Position numbers and translations under genes: made by a program. DNA of 64,000 nucleotides from Chitinophaga sp. CB10 (GTDB lineage: Bacteria > Bacteroidota > Bacteroidia > Chitinophagales > Chitinophagaceae), in NCBI GenBank assembly GCA_001870995.2, contig MLAV02000006.1:1-64000 (forward strand), read 5' to 3'. This document shows positions 54,677 through 64,000 of the stretch, piece after piece. Below the pieces are notes generated by a model that ran no database searches, was not told the origin of the DNA, and saw only the letters and a program-made list of their open reading frames with translations. Within the stretch, counting starts at the first letter, position 1; each line of letters begins with the position of its first letter.

Positions 54677-56557
54677 ATGACAAAGCATTATATCAAAACT
54701 TTACTGCTCGCCTTCGGCATCATCGTTGCCGCCGGCCTGGTATCCTGTAAAAAGTACCTGGACAGGGCGGACGAGTCTATCGTATCCGGTGATGACGCAT
54801 TCAAGAACTTCACCAACTTCCAGGGCTTTACCGAAGAGCTGTATAACTGCATCCCCGATTTCAGCAATGCCTACTGGACCAACTCCTGGAACTGGGGGGA
54901 AGATGAAATCCAATCCACTGCACGTGATTTTCATTTTGTGGTAAAGATCGACAATGGGGACTTCTGGGGCTGGCAGGCCCAATACGATGGCTGGCAGGCG
55001 GGCTGGATGGATCGCAACAACACCAATACCAGCGACGACCGCTTTTCCAAATCCCTCTGGCGGCTGGGTTGGTACGGCATCCGCAAAGCCAACCTGGGAC
55101 TGGCCAACATCGGGAAGCTGAAAGATGCTACCGACGAGGAAAGAAACCTCATCAAGGGGCAACTCCTTTTCTTCCGGGGTTGGTTCCACTTTATGTTCAT
55201 GCAATATTTTGGCGGCCTGCCTTATATAGACAAGGTGTTGCCGGGAGATCAGAAGCTTACGCTGCCCCGCCTCAGCTACCAGGAATGTGCGGACAAGGCA
55301 GCTGCCGATTTCCAGGAAGCCGCTAATATTCTCCCCGTTCACTGGGACAATACGACGGCGGGCAAGCGCACACTGGGAAAAAATGCGCTGCGTATCAATA
55401 AAATAATGGCGTTGGGCTACCTCGGTAAAAACTATTTATGGGCCGGTAGTCCGCTGATGAATTTCGTAACCAACGGCAATAAAAACTACAACGCAGATTA
55501 CTGTAAAAAAGCGGCGGACGCTTTTGGCGCCCTGCTTTCCCTCTGCGAAAGCGGTGAAGCGCCTTACAGCCTGATCGAGTTCTCCAAATACTACACGAAT
55601 TTTTATACCATCGGCCAGAACTGGCTGATGCCGGGCGGTACAGAGGCTATTTTCAGAGGTCCTTACTTCAATGGAAACAGCTCCAACTGGGGTACCAGCA
55701 AGCAATACCAACCTTCATTTTTATCAGGGGGAGATGTAAAGTTCCTCCCCACAGCGAATTACGTGGATTACTACGGCATGGCCAATGGCTTACCTATCAA
55801 GGATATCACCCAGGCGGATCCGGAATCAGGCTACGACCCTGCTTATCCCTGGAAGGGCCGTGATCCGCGCTTCTATAATGATATTGTATTTGATGGTGTA
55901 AAATGCGTGCAGGGCGCCACTACAGACGAGGCTAACCGCTACGCGAACCTCTATACGAACGGCAGCTACCGCAACATTTCTACGGGTAGCCGTACAGGTT
56001 ACCTGCTCTACAAATTCATTCCACGTACGGCGAATGAGTATGACCAGGGTTATTCCTACGATAAAAGCCTCAACATCCACATCCCGTATATGCGCCTGGC
56101 GGATGTGTACCTGATGTATGCGGAAGCCGCTGCAGCGGGCTATGGCTCGCCAACGGCCAGCGCTTCCAACTACGGCAAAACAGCAGTGGATGCGGTAAAC
56201 GTGATCCGCGACCGTGCCGGCGTGGGGCATGTGGCCCCCAGGTTCCTCGCTTCGCCGGATGCATTCATGGAAGAGGTGAGGAGGGAACGCGCCGTAGAGC
56301 TTTCATTTGAAGGCCACCGCTTCAACGACCTGCGGAGATGGATGCTGCTGATTGAAAGTCCGTACACGCTGAAAAAATCAATCGAATTTGACCGCGCAGG
56401 CACTTTCAATACCACTGATCCCAAACTCAACCGCGTGATCAACCTGCGGGAAGCAGTGATCCTGGAACGCAAGTTCAGTATGAAACATTACTGGCTGCCA
56501 TTGAAAAATTCTGACGCCAGCATGTACCTCGAATTCCCACAGAATCCCGGCTGGTAA
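54677..56557 (+). CDS. SusD/RagB-type lipoprotein (xylan locus, first)
   Basis: A 626-residue surface lipoprotein (lipobox LVSC, Cys at about residue 24). SusD blocks: LIKGQLLFFRGWFHFMFMQ, YPWKGRDPRFYNDIVFDG, YMRLADVYLMYAEAAAAGYG, VIRDRAGV, and RRERAVELSFEGHRFNDLRRW. Many aromatic residues in the middle third fit binding of a polysaccharide. It is at the long end of the family. Confidence 0.94.
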   Translation: MTKHYIKTLLLAFGIIVAAGLVSCKKYLDRADESIVSGDDAFKNFTNFQGFTEELYNCIPDFSNAYWTNSWNWGEDEIQSTARDFHFVVKIDNGDFWGWQAQYDGWQAGWMDRNNTNTSDDRFSKSLWRLGWYGIRKANLGLANIGKLKDATDEERNLIKGQLLFFRGWFHFMFMQYFGGLPYIDKVLPGDQKLTLPRLSYQECADKAAADFQEAANILPVHWDNTTAGKRTLGKNALRINKIMALGYLGKNYLWAGSPLMNFVTNGNKNYNADYCKKAADAFGALLSLCESGEAPYSLIEFSKYYTNFYTIGQNWLMPGGTEAIFRGPYFNGNSSNWGTSKQYQPSFLSGGDVKFLPTANYVDYYGMANGLPIKDITQADPESGYDPAYPWKGRDPRFYNDIVFDGVKCVQGATTDEANRYANLYTNGSYRNISTGSRTGYLLYKFIPRTANEYDQGYSYDKSLNIHIPYMRLADVYLMYAEAAAAGYGSPTASASNYGKTAVDAVNVIRDRAGVGHVAPRFLASPDAFMEEVRRERAVELSFEGHRFNDLRRWMLLIESPYTLKKSIEFDRAGTFNTTDPKLNRVINLREAVILERKFSMKHYWLPLKNSDASMYLEFPQNPGW

Positions 56558-56576
56558 CAACTAAAAGGAAATAATC

Positions 56577-59423
56577 ATGAAATATATAAAAACAACCATC
56601 CTGCCTTTTGTACTGCTGGGCGCCACTTCGTGGAGCCTGCCCGCGCAGGATAAGAACTATAGCGAGATCGTGGCCAAATTGCAGGATACCGCCCGGCCGG
56701 TAACACAGCCCCAACAGGTACAGGTAGCCTTCCGCAAGGCCGCCCCGCAGGACCTCGCCGGCTACGTGCCGGTGGTGAACATGGAGGAACTCATGCGCCA
56801 GAACTACCTCACCTATCCGCTGGATGGTATGGAAGCGCTGGCCCCCGGCTTCAACGGCAACAGCCTCTGGGGCATGGGTAGCTACCTCCTCCTGATCGAC
56901 GGCGTGCCACGCGATATCGGGAATGTAATGCCTACGGAAATCGCACAGATCTCCTTCCTGAAAGGAGTGGAGGCAGTGGCGCTCTACGGCAGCCGCGCCG
57001 CCAAAGGCGTGATCTGCATAACTACCAAAAGAGGGCAGGCCAATAACACCCGGATCGACGTAAGGGTAAACTCCGGTCTGAACGTGCCTAAGCGCTATCC
57101 GCAATACCTGGGCTCCGCCGAGTATATGACGCTCTATAACGAAGCCAGGGCCAACGACGGGCTCGCCAAACTATACAGCGACGAAACGATTTATAACTAC
57201 GCCGCCGGCAAAAATCCTTATCGCTATCCTAACGTGGACTACTATTCGGACGAGTACCTGAAAAAGATGTATAGTCGCCTCGATGCCACGGCGGAAATTT
57301 CAGGCGGTAACGATAAAGCCCGCTACTACACCAACGTCGGCTACTGGACGGCCGGCTCCCTGCTCAACTTTGGCCAGGCGCAGAAAAATGACCGCTCCGG
57401 CAGGTTCAATATCCGTGGTAATATCGATATTAACCTGAACGACTATATCTCCTGTAATGTAGACGCTACGGCCATTTTCTACACCGGTAAAGGCGTGAAC
57501 ACGAACTACTGGAGCAGCGCCGCCACCCTGCGCCCTTACCGCTTTGCGCCGCTCATTCCCATCGATATGCTGGAAGCGGATGATGACGCTTCCCAGCTGC
57601 TCGTACAAAACAGCAATCATATCATCGACGGGAAGTACCTCCTGGGCGGTACGCAGCTGGATCAAACAAATCCCTTCGCTGCCATCTATGCGGGCGGGTA
57701 TAACAGCTATACGAGCAGGCAATTCCAGTTTAATACCGGCGTAAATGCCGACCTCCGGAATGTGCTGCGCGGGCTGACCTTCAAAGCCACGATGGCAGTG
57801 GATTACGCGACCACTTACAATCTCTCCTATAACAATACCTACGCGGTGTATGAACCGGTGTGGAACAATTACGCAGGTACGGACCTTATCAGCAGCCTGA
57901 CCAAATACGGGCAGGACGCGACTTCCGGCGTGCAGAACGTGAGCAATACCTGGTACCGGCAGACGATTGCCGCTACCGGCCAGCTGAACTATGTTACCAA
58001 CGTGGCAAAGGACCATCACATTTCCGCCATGTTCGTGGTAAACGGTTACCAGCAGGGGGAATCAGCCGTGTACCATAAAGTCAGCAATGCCAACCTGGGA
58101 TTGCAGCTGTCATACAACTACCAGCATAAATATTATTTCGATTTCAGCGGCGCTTATATCCACTCGGCAAAGCTCCCGGAAGGAAACCGGCAGGCATTGT
58201 CGCCTACCCTCTCGGTAGGGTGGAAGCTTAGCGAGGAACGGTTTCTCTCGGAAGTGCCCTGGCTGGATATGTTGAAAATACGGGCATCTGCCGGCAGAGT
58301 GCACACAGATCTTGACATCTCCGACTATTATTTATACCAGGGATATTACACTGTAGACGGCTCCTGGTACGGCTGGAAAGATGGCTCCGGCATCCCCGCC
58401 ACCGAATCCCGCAGGGGAGATAATCCGAACATGCGCTTCCCCCGCCGGGACGAGATCAGCGCAGGATTGGAAGCCTCCCTGTTCAACAAGCTCATCACGC
58501 TCAATGCGACGGCGTTTAAAAATAAAATCAGCGGCAATATCGTACAGGCGTCAGTGTTATTCCCGTCCTACTTCACTACAGGCTGGCCGGTATCCTCCTT
58601 CATTCCCTACGTGAACTACAACGATGATACCCGCTCCGGTTTTGATATAGGCGTTAACGTTAATAAGCGCGTTGGCCAGGTAGACTGGACCCTTGGCGTA
58701 TCCGCCACCTATTATAAAACGCTGGCCTCCAAACGGGCAGAGGTGTACGAAGATGCGTACCAGTTCCGCCAGGGCCGCCCGCTGGACGCGATCTGGGGCC
58801 TGCAAAGCCTCGGCTTCTTCCAGGACCAGGAGGATATCAGCAAATCGCCCACCCAATCCTTCGGCCAGGTAAAACCCGGCGACATCAAATACAAGGACCA
58901 GAACGGCGATGGCGTGATCGACGGCCGGGATGAGGTGTACCTCGGAAAAGCCGGCTGGTCAGGCGCTCCGCTCACCTGGGGCGTACACCTGCAGGCCAAA
59001 TGGAAGGACCTTTCCTTCTTCGCCCTCGGGGTAGGCCGCTATGGCGCTTATGCGTTAAAAAATAATTCCTATTTCTGGGTAGATGGAGAGGACAAGTATT
59101 CAGTGGTTACGCGCGACAGGTGGACAGAAGCCACCAGGGCTACTGCCAAATATCCAAGGCTTACGACACTGAACAGCGACAATAATTTCCGCGCTTCTGA
59201 TTTCTGGCTGTACAGCACCAACCGGTTTGACCTCGGTAAAGTGCAGCTCACCTACGACCTGAATAAGCTGATCGGCAAAAAGAAATTTGTGCGCGAACTG
59301 GGCGTGTACCTCAGCGGCGCCAACCTGCTGACCATAGCGGCAGAGCGGGAAACGCTGGAATTGAACATCGGCAGTGCGCCGCAGACCCGTTTCTATAACC
59401 TGGGCGTGAAAGCGCTATTTTAA
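56577..59423 (+). CDS. SusC-like TonB-dependent transporter, short form (xylan locus, second)
   Basis: A 948-residue transporter with signal peptide (cut after LPAQ, residue 24). Unlike the first SusC it has neither STN nor CarboxypepD_reg-like domain: about 50 residues of linker lead straight into a plug (LLLIDGVPRDIGN, AVALYGSRAAKGVICITTKR). The barrel is complete and ends YNLGVKALF. It starts 19 bp after the first SusD. Lacking STN it can import but should not signal to FecR. Confidence 0.93.
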   Translation: MKYIKTTILPFVLLGATSWSLPAQDKNYSEIVAKLQDTARPVTQPQQVQVAFRKAAPQDLAGYVPVVNMEELMRQNYLTYPLDGMEALAPGFNGNSLWGMGSYLLLIDGVPRDIGNVMPTEIAQISFLKGVEAVALYGSRAAKGVICITTKRGQANNTRIDVRVNSGLNVPKRYPQYLGSAEYMTLYNEARANDGLAKLYSDETIYNYAAGKNPYRYPNVDYYSDEYLKKMYSRLDATAEISGGNDKARYYTNVGYWTAGSLLNFGQAQKNDRSGRFNIRGNIDINLNDYISCNVDATAIFYTGKGVNTNYWSSAATLRPYRFAPLIPIDMLEADDDASQLLVQNSNHIIDGKYLLGGTQLDQTNPFAAIYAGGYNSYTSRQFQFNTGVNADLRNVLRGLTFKATMAVDYATTYNLSYNNTYAVYEPVWNNYAGTDLISSLTKYGQDATSGVQNVSNTWYRQTIAATGQLNYVTNVAKDHHISAMFVVNGYQQGESAVYHKVSNANLGLQLSYNYQHKYYFDFSGAYIHSAKLPEGNRQALSPTLSVGWKLSEERFLSEVPWLDMLKIRASAGRVHTDLDISDYYLYQGYYTVDGSWYGWKDGSGIPATESRRGDNPNMRFPRRDEISAGLEASLFNKLITLNATAFKNKISGNIVQASVLFPSYFTTGWPVSSFIPYVNYNDDTRSGFDIGVNVNKRVGQVDWTLGVSATYYKTLASKRAEVYEDAYQFRQGRPLDAIWGLQSLGFFQDQEDISKSPTQSFGQVKPGDIKYKDQNGDGVIDGRDEVYLGKAGWSGAPLTWGVHLQAKWKDLSFFALGVGRYGAYALKNNSYFWVDGEDKYSVVTRDRWTEATRATAKYPRLTTLNSDNNFRASDFWLYSTNRFDLGKVQLTYDLNKLIGKKKFVRELGVYLSGANLLTIAAERETLELNIGSAPQTRFYNLGVKALF

Positions 59424-59435
59424 AAATCTGAGAAA

Positions 59436-61193
59436 ATGAATAAGGTAATAGTATTGCTCATCGCTGCAGTGGTCCTGGCCTCCGGTTGTAAAGACCTGCT
59501 GGACCCGGCTATAGAAAACAACCGGCAGCTTCAGCCAACTTACCCGGCCAATGATGCAAGGTTCCCCTACGGCATCCTGCTGAATGCATACAACCGCATC
59601 CCGACGAACTCCTGGTCGTTCAACGACGTGGCTACCGACGATGCCGTGACCAACGATCAAACCAACGGCTACCTGAAAATTGCGCAGGGGCAGTGGACTT
59701 CCACCAACAATCCATTGAGCCAGTGGACCAACTGTTACGCTGCTATCCAATACATCAACATCACGCTTGGCGAAATTCCGAAAGTCCAGTGGACGGCCGA
59801 CAGCGTGGTGAGCCGCCTCTTTGCCACCCGCGTACGCGGCGAGGCGATAGGATTACGCGGGATGTTTCTCTACTACCTGCTGCAGGCGCATGCCGGCGTG
59901 GGTAACAACGGTCAGCTGCTGGGAGTGCCCATCCTGACGGAAGTACAGGGCGCCAACGCGGATTTCAACAAGCCCAGGGCCACCTTCGAAGAATGCGTTA
60001 AACAGATTTACAGCGACCTGGATACGGCAATCGCCCTGCTGCCGCTGGATTACGAGAACCAGGGCGTAGTGCCGGATAAATACGGGCATGTAACCGTAGA
60101 ACAATATAACCGCGCGTTTGGCGGCGCTTTCAGGGGCCTGTTCACCGCGCGTATTGCAAGAGCCATTAAGTCGAAAGTAGCGCTGCTGGCGGCCAGTCCG
60201 GCCTATGCAAACGGCAATGCAGCCAACTGGGCTTATGCGGCCAACCTCGCTGCCGACCTGATCAACATGAAAGGCGGCATCGGCGGGCTGGCCACCAATG
60301 GGCTGAACTGGTACGCTGCCGCCAGCGAAATAGCCGGCCTGGCAGACGGCGCAAACCCGCCGGAAATCTTGTGGAGGAATAACTATGGCGACAACCGGGA
60401 CCTGGAACAGAATAACTTTCCGCCTACGCTGTACGGCAACGGCCGCATCAATCCTACGCAGAACCTCGTAGATGCGTTCCCGATGCTGAACGGTTACCCG
60501 ATTAACGACCCCGCGGCAGGTTATAATCCCAATGATCCGTATGCCAACAGGGACCCGCGGCTGAAGCTCTTCGTACTCGTTAACGGCGGCACTGCCGGGC
60601 CTTCCAACACCGTGATCAACACAGCGGCGGATGGCGCTACGAACGATGCGCTGAACAAGGTGGGTACTTCCACCCGTACCGGCTACTACCTCCGCAAGCT
60701 GCTGCGCCAGGATGTAAACCTGAACCCTACTTCGGCCAACAACCAGCGTCATTACAAACCGCATATCCGCTATACGGAAATATTCCTCAACTACGCCGAA
60801 GCGGCCAACGAAGCCTGGGGCCCAACCGGCATGGGCGAAAACAGCTATTCCGCCTATGATGTGATCAAAGCCATCCGCCGGAGAGCCGGCATCGGCCTCA
60901 CTAACGGGGACGCCTATCTCGAAATGGCGAAAGGCAGCCAGGAGGCCATGAGAGCGCTGATCAGGAACGAGCGCCGGCTGGAACTGTGCTTCGAGGGCTT
61001 CCGCTTCTGGGACCTGCGCCGCTGGAAGGCGGACCTGAAAGAACCCGCCAAAGGCATCAGCATTGCCGGCGGCGTGCCTTCCGTCATCAACGTGGAAGAC
61101 AGGGTGTACCAGAACTACATGATCTACGGCCCCATCCCGTATGCGGAAAAGCTGAAGTACAACGCGCTGGTGCAAAACGCCGGCTGGCAATAA
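59436..61193 (+). CDS. SusD-like lipoprotein (xylan locus, second)
   Basis: A 585-residue lipoprotein (lipobox ASGC, Cys at about residue 18) paired with the short SusC 12 bp upstream. SusD blocks: VRGEAIGLRGMFLYYLLQAH, YANRDPRLKLFVLVNGG, IRYTEIFLNYAEAANEAWG, AIRRRAGIG and RNERRLELCFEGFRFWDLRRW. Confidence 0.93.
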   Translation: MNKVIVLLIAAVVLASGCKDLLDPAIENNRQLQPTYPANDARFPYGILLNAYNRIPTNSWSFNDVATDDAVTNDQTNGYLKIAQGQWTSTNNPLSQWTNCYAAIQYINITLGEIPKVQWTADSVVSRLFATRVRGEAIGLRGMFLYYLLQAHAGVGNNGQLLGVPILTEVQGANADFNKPRATFEECVKQIYSDLDTAIALLPLDYENQGVVPDKYGHVTVEQYNRAFGGAFRGLFTARIARAIKSKVALLAASPAYANGNAANWAYAANLAADLINMKGGIGGLATNGLNWYAAASEIAGLADGANPPEILWRNNYGDNRDLEQNNFPPTLYGNGRINPTQNLVDAFPMLNGYPINDPAAGYNPNDPYANRDPRLKLFVLVNGGTAGPSNTVINTAADGATNDALNKVGTSTRTGYYLRKLLRQDVNLNPTSANNQRHYKPHIRYTEIFLNYAEAANEAWGPTGMGENSYSAYDVIKAIRRRAGIGLTNGDAYLEMAKGSQEAMRALIRNERRLELCFEGFRFWDLRRWKADLKEPAKGISIAGGVPSVINVEDRVYQNYMIYGPIPYAEKLKYNALVQNAGWQ

Positions 61194-61217
61194 ATTATAA
61201 CATAAAATCATTGAATT

Positions 61218-62174
61218 ATGAAGATGCGAATTCTCCTGCTGCTTGGGTTATACATCACTGTTGCCGCCTGTAATAAAGACCGGGACTTCCCGGATTACAA
61301 ATACCAGACGGTGTACTTCGCCTACCAGTACCCGGTCAGAACGCTGACCATGGGCGAAGATGTATTCGATACCCAGTTGGATAATCAACATAAATGCAAG
61401 ATCATGGCCACCACCGGCGGCGTGTATTATGCGAAGAAAGACGTAAAGGTGGAAGTAACGGTAGACAATACCTTGCTGGGCAACGGCCTCCTGTTTGGCG
61501 CGGGTAAAAGCGAAGTGCTGGCCATGCCTACGCACTACTATTCCCTGGCGGCCAACAATATCATTATCCCTGCAGGCGGCCTCTCCGGCGGCGTGGAAGT
61601 GCAGCTGACCGATGCCTTCTTCGCGGACCCGAAAGCGACGGGAAATAACTATGTTATTCCACTGCGGATCAAATCCATCTCCGGCGCGGACTCCATCCTG
61701 CTGGGGAAGGACTTCATCCTGTACGCCGTGAAATACGTGAATACCTGGCATGGCAACTACCTGCGCCGCGGTAAGGATGTATTCACCGGCAGCGTCAACC
61801 AAACGGTTAACCGCCGCAGTCAGTACGTGGAAGACGATGCGGTGAACAAGCTGACCACGCGGAACCTCCACACAGCTGAGTTTCCCGTGGTGATAAAAGA
61901 TAAGAACGGCGCCAATATTACCTGTAACCTGCTGCTTAATTTCGACGAAGCCAACAACTGTACCATCACTGCCGGCGGCAGCAACTTCGCCGTTACAGGC
62001 AGCGGAAAATTTGTGAAGCGGGGAGAGAAGCAGAGCTGGGGCAACCAGGACCGCGATGCGCTCTATCTCAACTACAACATTACGCTGGCAGATATGCAGG
62101 TGGCCACCACCGATACTTTGGTCATGAGGGACCGGGCGGTGACCATGGAAACTTTCACCCCTATAGCTAAGTAA
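61218..62174 (+). CDS. DUF1735/DUF5627-like surface lipoprotein
   Basis: A 318-residue lipoprotein (lipobox VAAC, Cys at about residue 18). The N-terminal DUF1735-type domain is marked by YQTVYFAYQYPVRTLTMGED and by NNIIIPAGGLSGGVEVQL, followed by a second beta-rich domain (from about 170, KYVNTWHGNYLRRGKD) of DUF5627 type. In xylan loci of Bacteroidota such proteins follow the SusCD pairs and bind glycan at the surface. It lies 24 bp after susD and 4 bp before the xylanase. Confidence 0.8.
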   Translation: MKMRILLLLGLYITVAACNKDRDFPDYKYQTVYFAYQYPVRTLTMGEDVFDTQLDNQHKCKIMATTGGVYYAKKDVKVEVTVDNTLLGNGLLFGAGKSEVLAMPTHYYSLAANNIIIPAGGLSGGVEVQLTDAFFADPKATGNNYVIPLRIKSISGADSILLGKDFILYAVKYVNTWHGNYLRRGKDVFTGSVNQTVNRRSQYVEDDAVNKLTTRNLHTAEFPVVIKDKNGANITCNLLLNFDEANNCTITAGGSNFAVTGSGKFVKRGEKQSWGNQDRDALYLNYNITLADMQVATTDTLVMRDRAVTMETFTPIAK

Positions 62175-62178
62175 CACT

Positions 62179-64000
62179 ATGAACAGACGTCATAAATTCC
62201 TACTCCCCGTTATCGGCCTGGGCATGCTGGCTGCCTGCGCCAAGTATGAGCCCCTGGACTTCCGGGTAACGGAGCCTGAAAGTGTGTTGGTACAGGAAGA
62301 TATCAATGCCTACAAGGCGTTGAAGTCCTATATCAACCGGGCCACGCATCCGGACTTCAAGCTGGGCGTTGCGCTGTCGTTATCGCCCTACGTATCCAAA
62401 GGAGTAATGTACCGCCTGGCCAACCGCAACTTTGATGAAATTGTGCTGGGTTATGAAATGAAGCATGGAGCGGTCGTGCAATCCGACGGTTCCCTGGCGC
62501 TGGATAACGTCAGGAACCTGCTGGAGGCTGCAAAGGCGGCTGGTACGGCCGTTTATGGGCATACGTTATGCTGGCATGCGAATCAGAATGCCGCGTACCT
62601 TAACAGCCTGATTGCGCCGCTGATATTCACCTCGCCTGCATATCCGAACGACGTGAATCGCGCCGGCCTGCTGGACGGCACTTTCAGCAACTGGGGTAAA
62701 ACCGGCGCCGTTACGATAGAGGCGGGAGCTGGCATGAACGGCGGTAAAGCCGTGAAGCTGGTTGCCGGCAGCGGCAATACGCCGGAAGCCCTGCAGCTGG
62801 TATCCCCGGCGATTACCGTAGTGCCGGGCCATAAGTATGAAATCATCTGTTATATTAAATCGGACAAGGAAGGAGAGGGGCGCATTGCCTTTGAAGGCCT
62901 GCGCAACAACACGCCGTTTACTTCCTTTGCCACCGGCATCTCCTGGAAGGAAGTGAAGGTACAGGTGAGCGATATGACAGGCAGCACGTTCAAAGTGCAT
63001 CTGGACCTGGGCTATAAGCCCGGCGTTACCTATTACCTGGACGTGAATAACATCTACGTATATGACACGCAGGGCACGCCGGTTATCACCAACCTTATAA
63101 AAAACGGCGACTTTGAAACCGGCAGCGCCTGGGGAGGCTGGGGTACCGGCTCTTCCAGGGGCATTACGGCGGATGGTTTGGGCGTGGGCAACAAAGGCAA
63201 AGCCTTTTACGTGACCACCACCGCAAAGAGCCCGAACTACTGGGACGTACAAACGTCGTATGCATTCGATAAACCGCTGGACAACGGCGAGACCTACAAC
63301 CTGAGTTTTTGGGTGAAAGGTACGGCTGAAGGTATCATCAGGCCGGAACTGCAGAGCGCGGATTATTCCTCGAACGGCTTTGGACAGGTGGCCGTCACCA
63401 AAGAATGGAAACAGGTGAACATCTCCACCAAAGCTACTGCGGCGGACAGAAGCCGCCTGATCATCAGCTACGGCGAATTTGCCGGCACCGTGTATATAGA
63501 CGACGTAGTGCTGAGCAATGCCAAAGCCGTTGGCAGCGTGACCACCACGGTAGAAAAATCCCCGGCGGAAAAGGAAGCGATCATCGGCAATGCCCTTGAA
63601 ACCTGGATCTCCGGCATGGTGACCGCCTGCAAGGATCATGTGCATGCCTGGGACGTAGTCAACGAACCGATGGACGATGGCAAGCCCGCAGAGCTGAAAA
63701 CCGGCGTGGGTAAGACTTCCCCGGCGGATCACTTCTACTGGCAGGATTACCTCGGCAAGGATTACGCCGTGAAAGCCTTCCAGCTGGCCCGTAAATACGG
63801 CAATGCCGGCGATAAACTGTTCATCAACGATTATAACCTGGAATACAGCCTGGATAAGTGCCGCGGCCTCATCGCCTACGTGCAGTACCTGGAAAGCAAA
63901 GGCGTGAAGGTGGATGGCATCGGCACGCAGATGCATATCAGTACCACTAATGATAAAACGAAGATCGCAGAGATGTTCCGGCTGCTCGCCGCAACGGGTA
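62179..64000 (+). CDS. GH10 endo-xylanase with carbohydrate-binding modules inserted in the catalytic domain (partial)
   Basis: At least 607 residues; the gene runs off the window. A lipoprotein signal (AAC at about residues 18-20) places it at the cell surface. GH10 begins at about residue 55 (DFKLGVALSLSPYVSKG, YGHTLCWHANQNAAYLN), is interrupted by two tandem CBM4/22-like jelly rolls (about 158-300, LLDGTFSNWGKTGAV, and about 305-445, NLIKNGDFETGSAWGGWG), and resumes with acid/base E496 (DVVNEPMDDG) and FINDYNLEY. The nucleophile lies beyond base 64000. This insertion layout is known from surface xylanases of gut Bacteroides. It would make the first cut in xylan for the SusCD pairs upstream. 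Confidence 0.93.
   Translation, partial: MNRRHKFLLPVIGLGMLAACAKYEPLDFRVTEPESVLVQEDINAYKALKSYINRATHPDFKLGVALSLSPYVSKGVMYRLANRNFDEIVLGYEMKHGAVVQSDGSLALDNVRNLLEAAKAAGTAVYGHTLCWHANQNAAYLNSLIAPLIFTSPAYPNDVNRAGLLDGTFSNWGKTGAVTIEAGAGMNGGKAVKLVAGSGNTPEALQLVSPAITVVPGHKYEIICYIKSDKEGEGRIAFEGLRNNTPFTSFATGISWKEVKVQVSDMTGSTFKVHLDLGYKPGVTYYLDVNNIYVYDTQGTPVITNLIKNGDFETGSAWGGWGTGSSRGITADGLGVGNKGKAFYVTTTAKSPNYWDVQTSYAFDKPLDNGETYNLSFWVKGTAEGIIRPELQSADYSSNGFGQVAVTKEWKQVNISTKATAADRSRLIISYGEFAGTVYIDDVVLSNAKAVGSVTTTVEKSPAEKEAIIGNALETWISGMVTACKDHVHAWDVVNEPMDDGKPAELKTGVGKTSPADHFYWQDYLGKDYAVKAFQLARKYGNAGDKLFINDYNLEYSLDKCRGLIAYVQYLESKGVKVDGIGTQMHISTTNDKTKIAEMFRLLAATG

Noticed and set aside
62566..63936. 456-codon open frame on the minus strand opposite the GH10 gene
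   Set aside because: The plus strand has complete GH10 and binding-module motifs; the minus frame shows none.

Overview
The window comes from a member of the Bacteroidota, most likely a Chitinophaga-like member of the Chitinophagaceae. The evidence is four SusC- or SusD-type pairs' worth of genes in three pairs, two ECF sigma / FecR anti-sigma pairs, a type IX secretion C-terminal sorting domain, a GldA/GldFG-like ABC exporter, Bacteroidota-style promoter motifs (TAnnTTTG) and many short-lipobox lipoproteins. No tRNA, rRNA or CRISPR array was seen.

Layout. 1-2850: a compact, AT-richer restriction-modification island on the minus strand (cytosine-5 methyltransferase, putative endonuclease, Vsr), closed by a strong terminator. 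3.1-6.8 kb: small accessory genes, two of them broken (a SnoaL-like gene with a frameshift, an MFS transporter with an amber stop), each next to a small regulator (HxlR or ArsR type). 7.0-9.8 kb: a two-gene molybdenum hydroxylase of the isoquinoline 1-oxidoreductase type. 10.0-18.2 kb: ECF sigma, FecR, SusC with an STN signalling domain, SusD and a SusD-associated lipoprotein. 18.3-27.1 kb: ABC exporter (ATPase plus GldF-GldG fusion), two tandem MutS-like ATPases and an M16 peptidase, closely packed on the plus strand.

27.1-30.6 kb: an EamA permease, then an IS110-family element inserted inside a dispersed repeat, then the remains of a nickel-uptake locus (intact nikR, two gene fragments joined at their broken ends). 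30.7-32.4 kb: arsR-arsM-arsC with two copies of an identical operator. 32.6-34.4 kb: a GH2 enzyme. 34.4-38.4 kb: a five-gene minus-strand operon coding for a secreted repeat protein, a proline-rich exported protein, an outer-membrane barrel protein and a two-component system, preceded by tandem 11-bp repeats and a perfect palindrome. 38.4-40.2 kb: AraC regulator and an atypical SDR. 40.3-42.6 kb: a broken PL6-like polysaccharide lyase with a T9SS tail.

43.2-64.0 kb is a xylan-utilisation locus: CE1-type esterase, GH3 with PA14, a GH43-GH10 fusion, then ECF sigma, FecR, SusC(STN), SusD, a second SusC and SusD, a DUF1735/DUF5627-like surface lipoprotein and a GH10 xylanase with inserted carbohydrate-binding modules that runs off the window. 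The surface proteins would bind and cut xylan, the SusCD pairs import oligosaccharides, and the periplasmic enzymes finish them; the STN-FecR-sigma chain would induce the locus.

The most striking signal is the 5' non-coding end of the IS110 element. It folds into two stem-loop domains and carries short segments matching, in order, the left target, right target and left donor end, with a weak right-donor candidate. That is the arrangement expected of a bridge RNA, and here it can be read against the actual target, a repeat with two more copies nearby.
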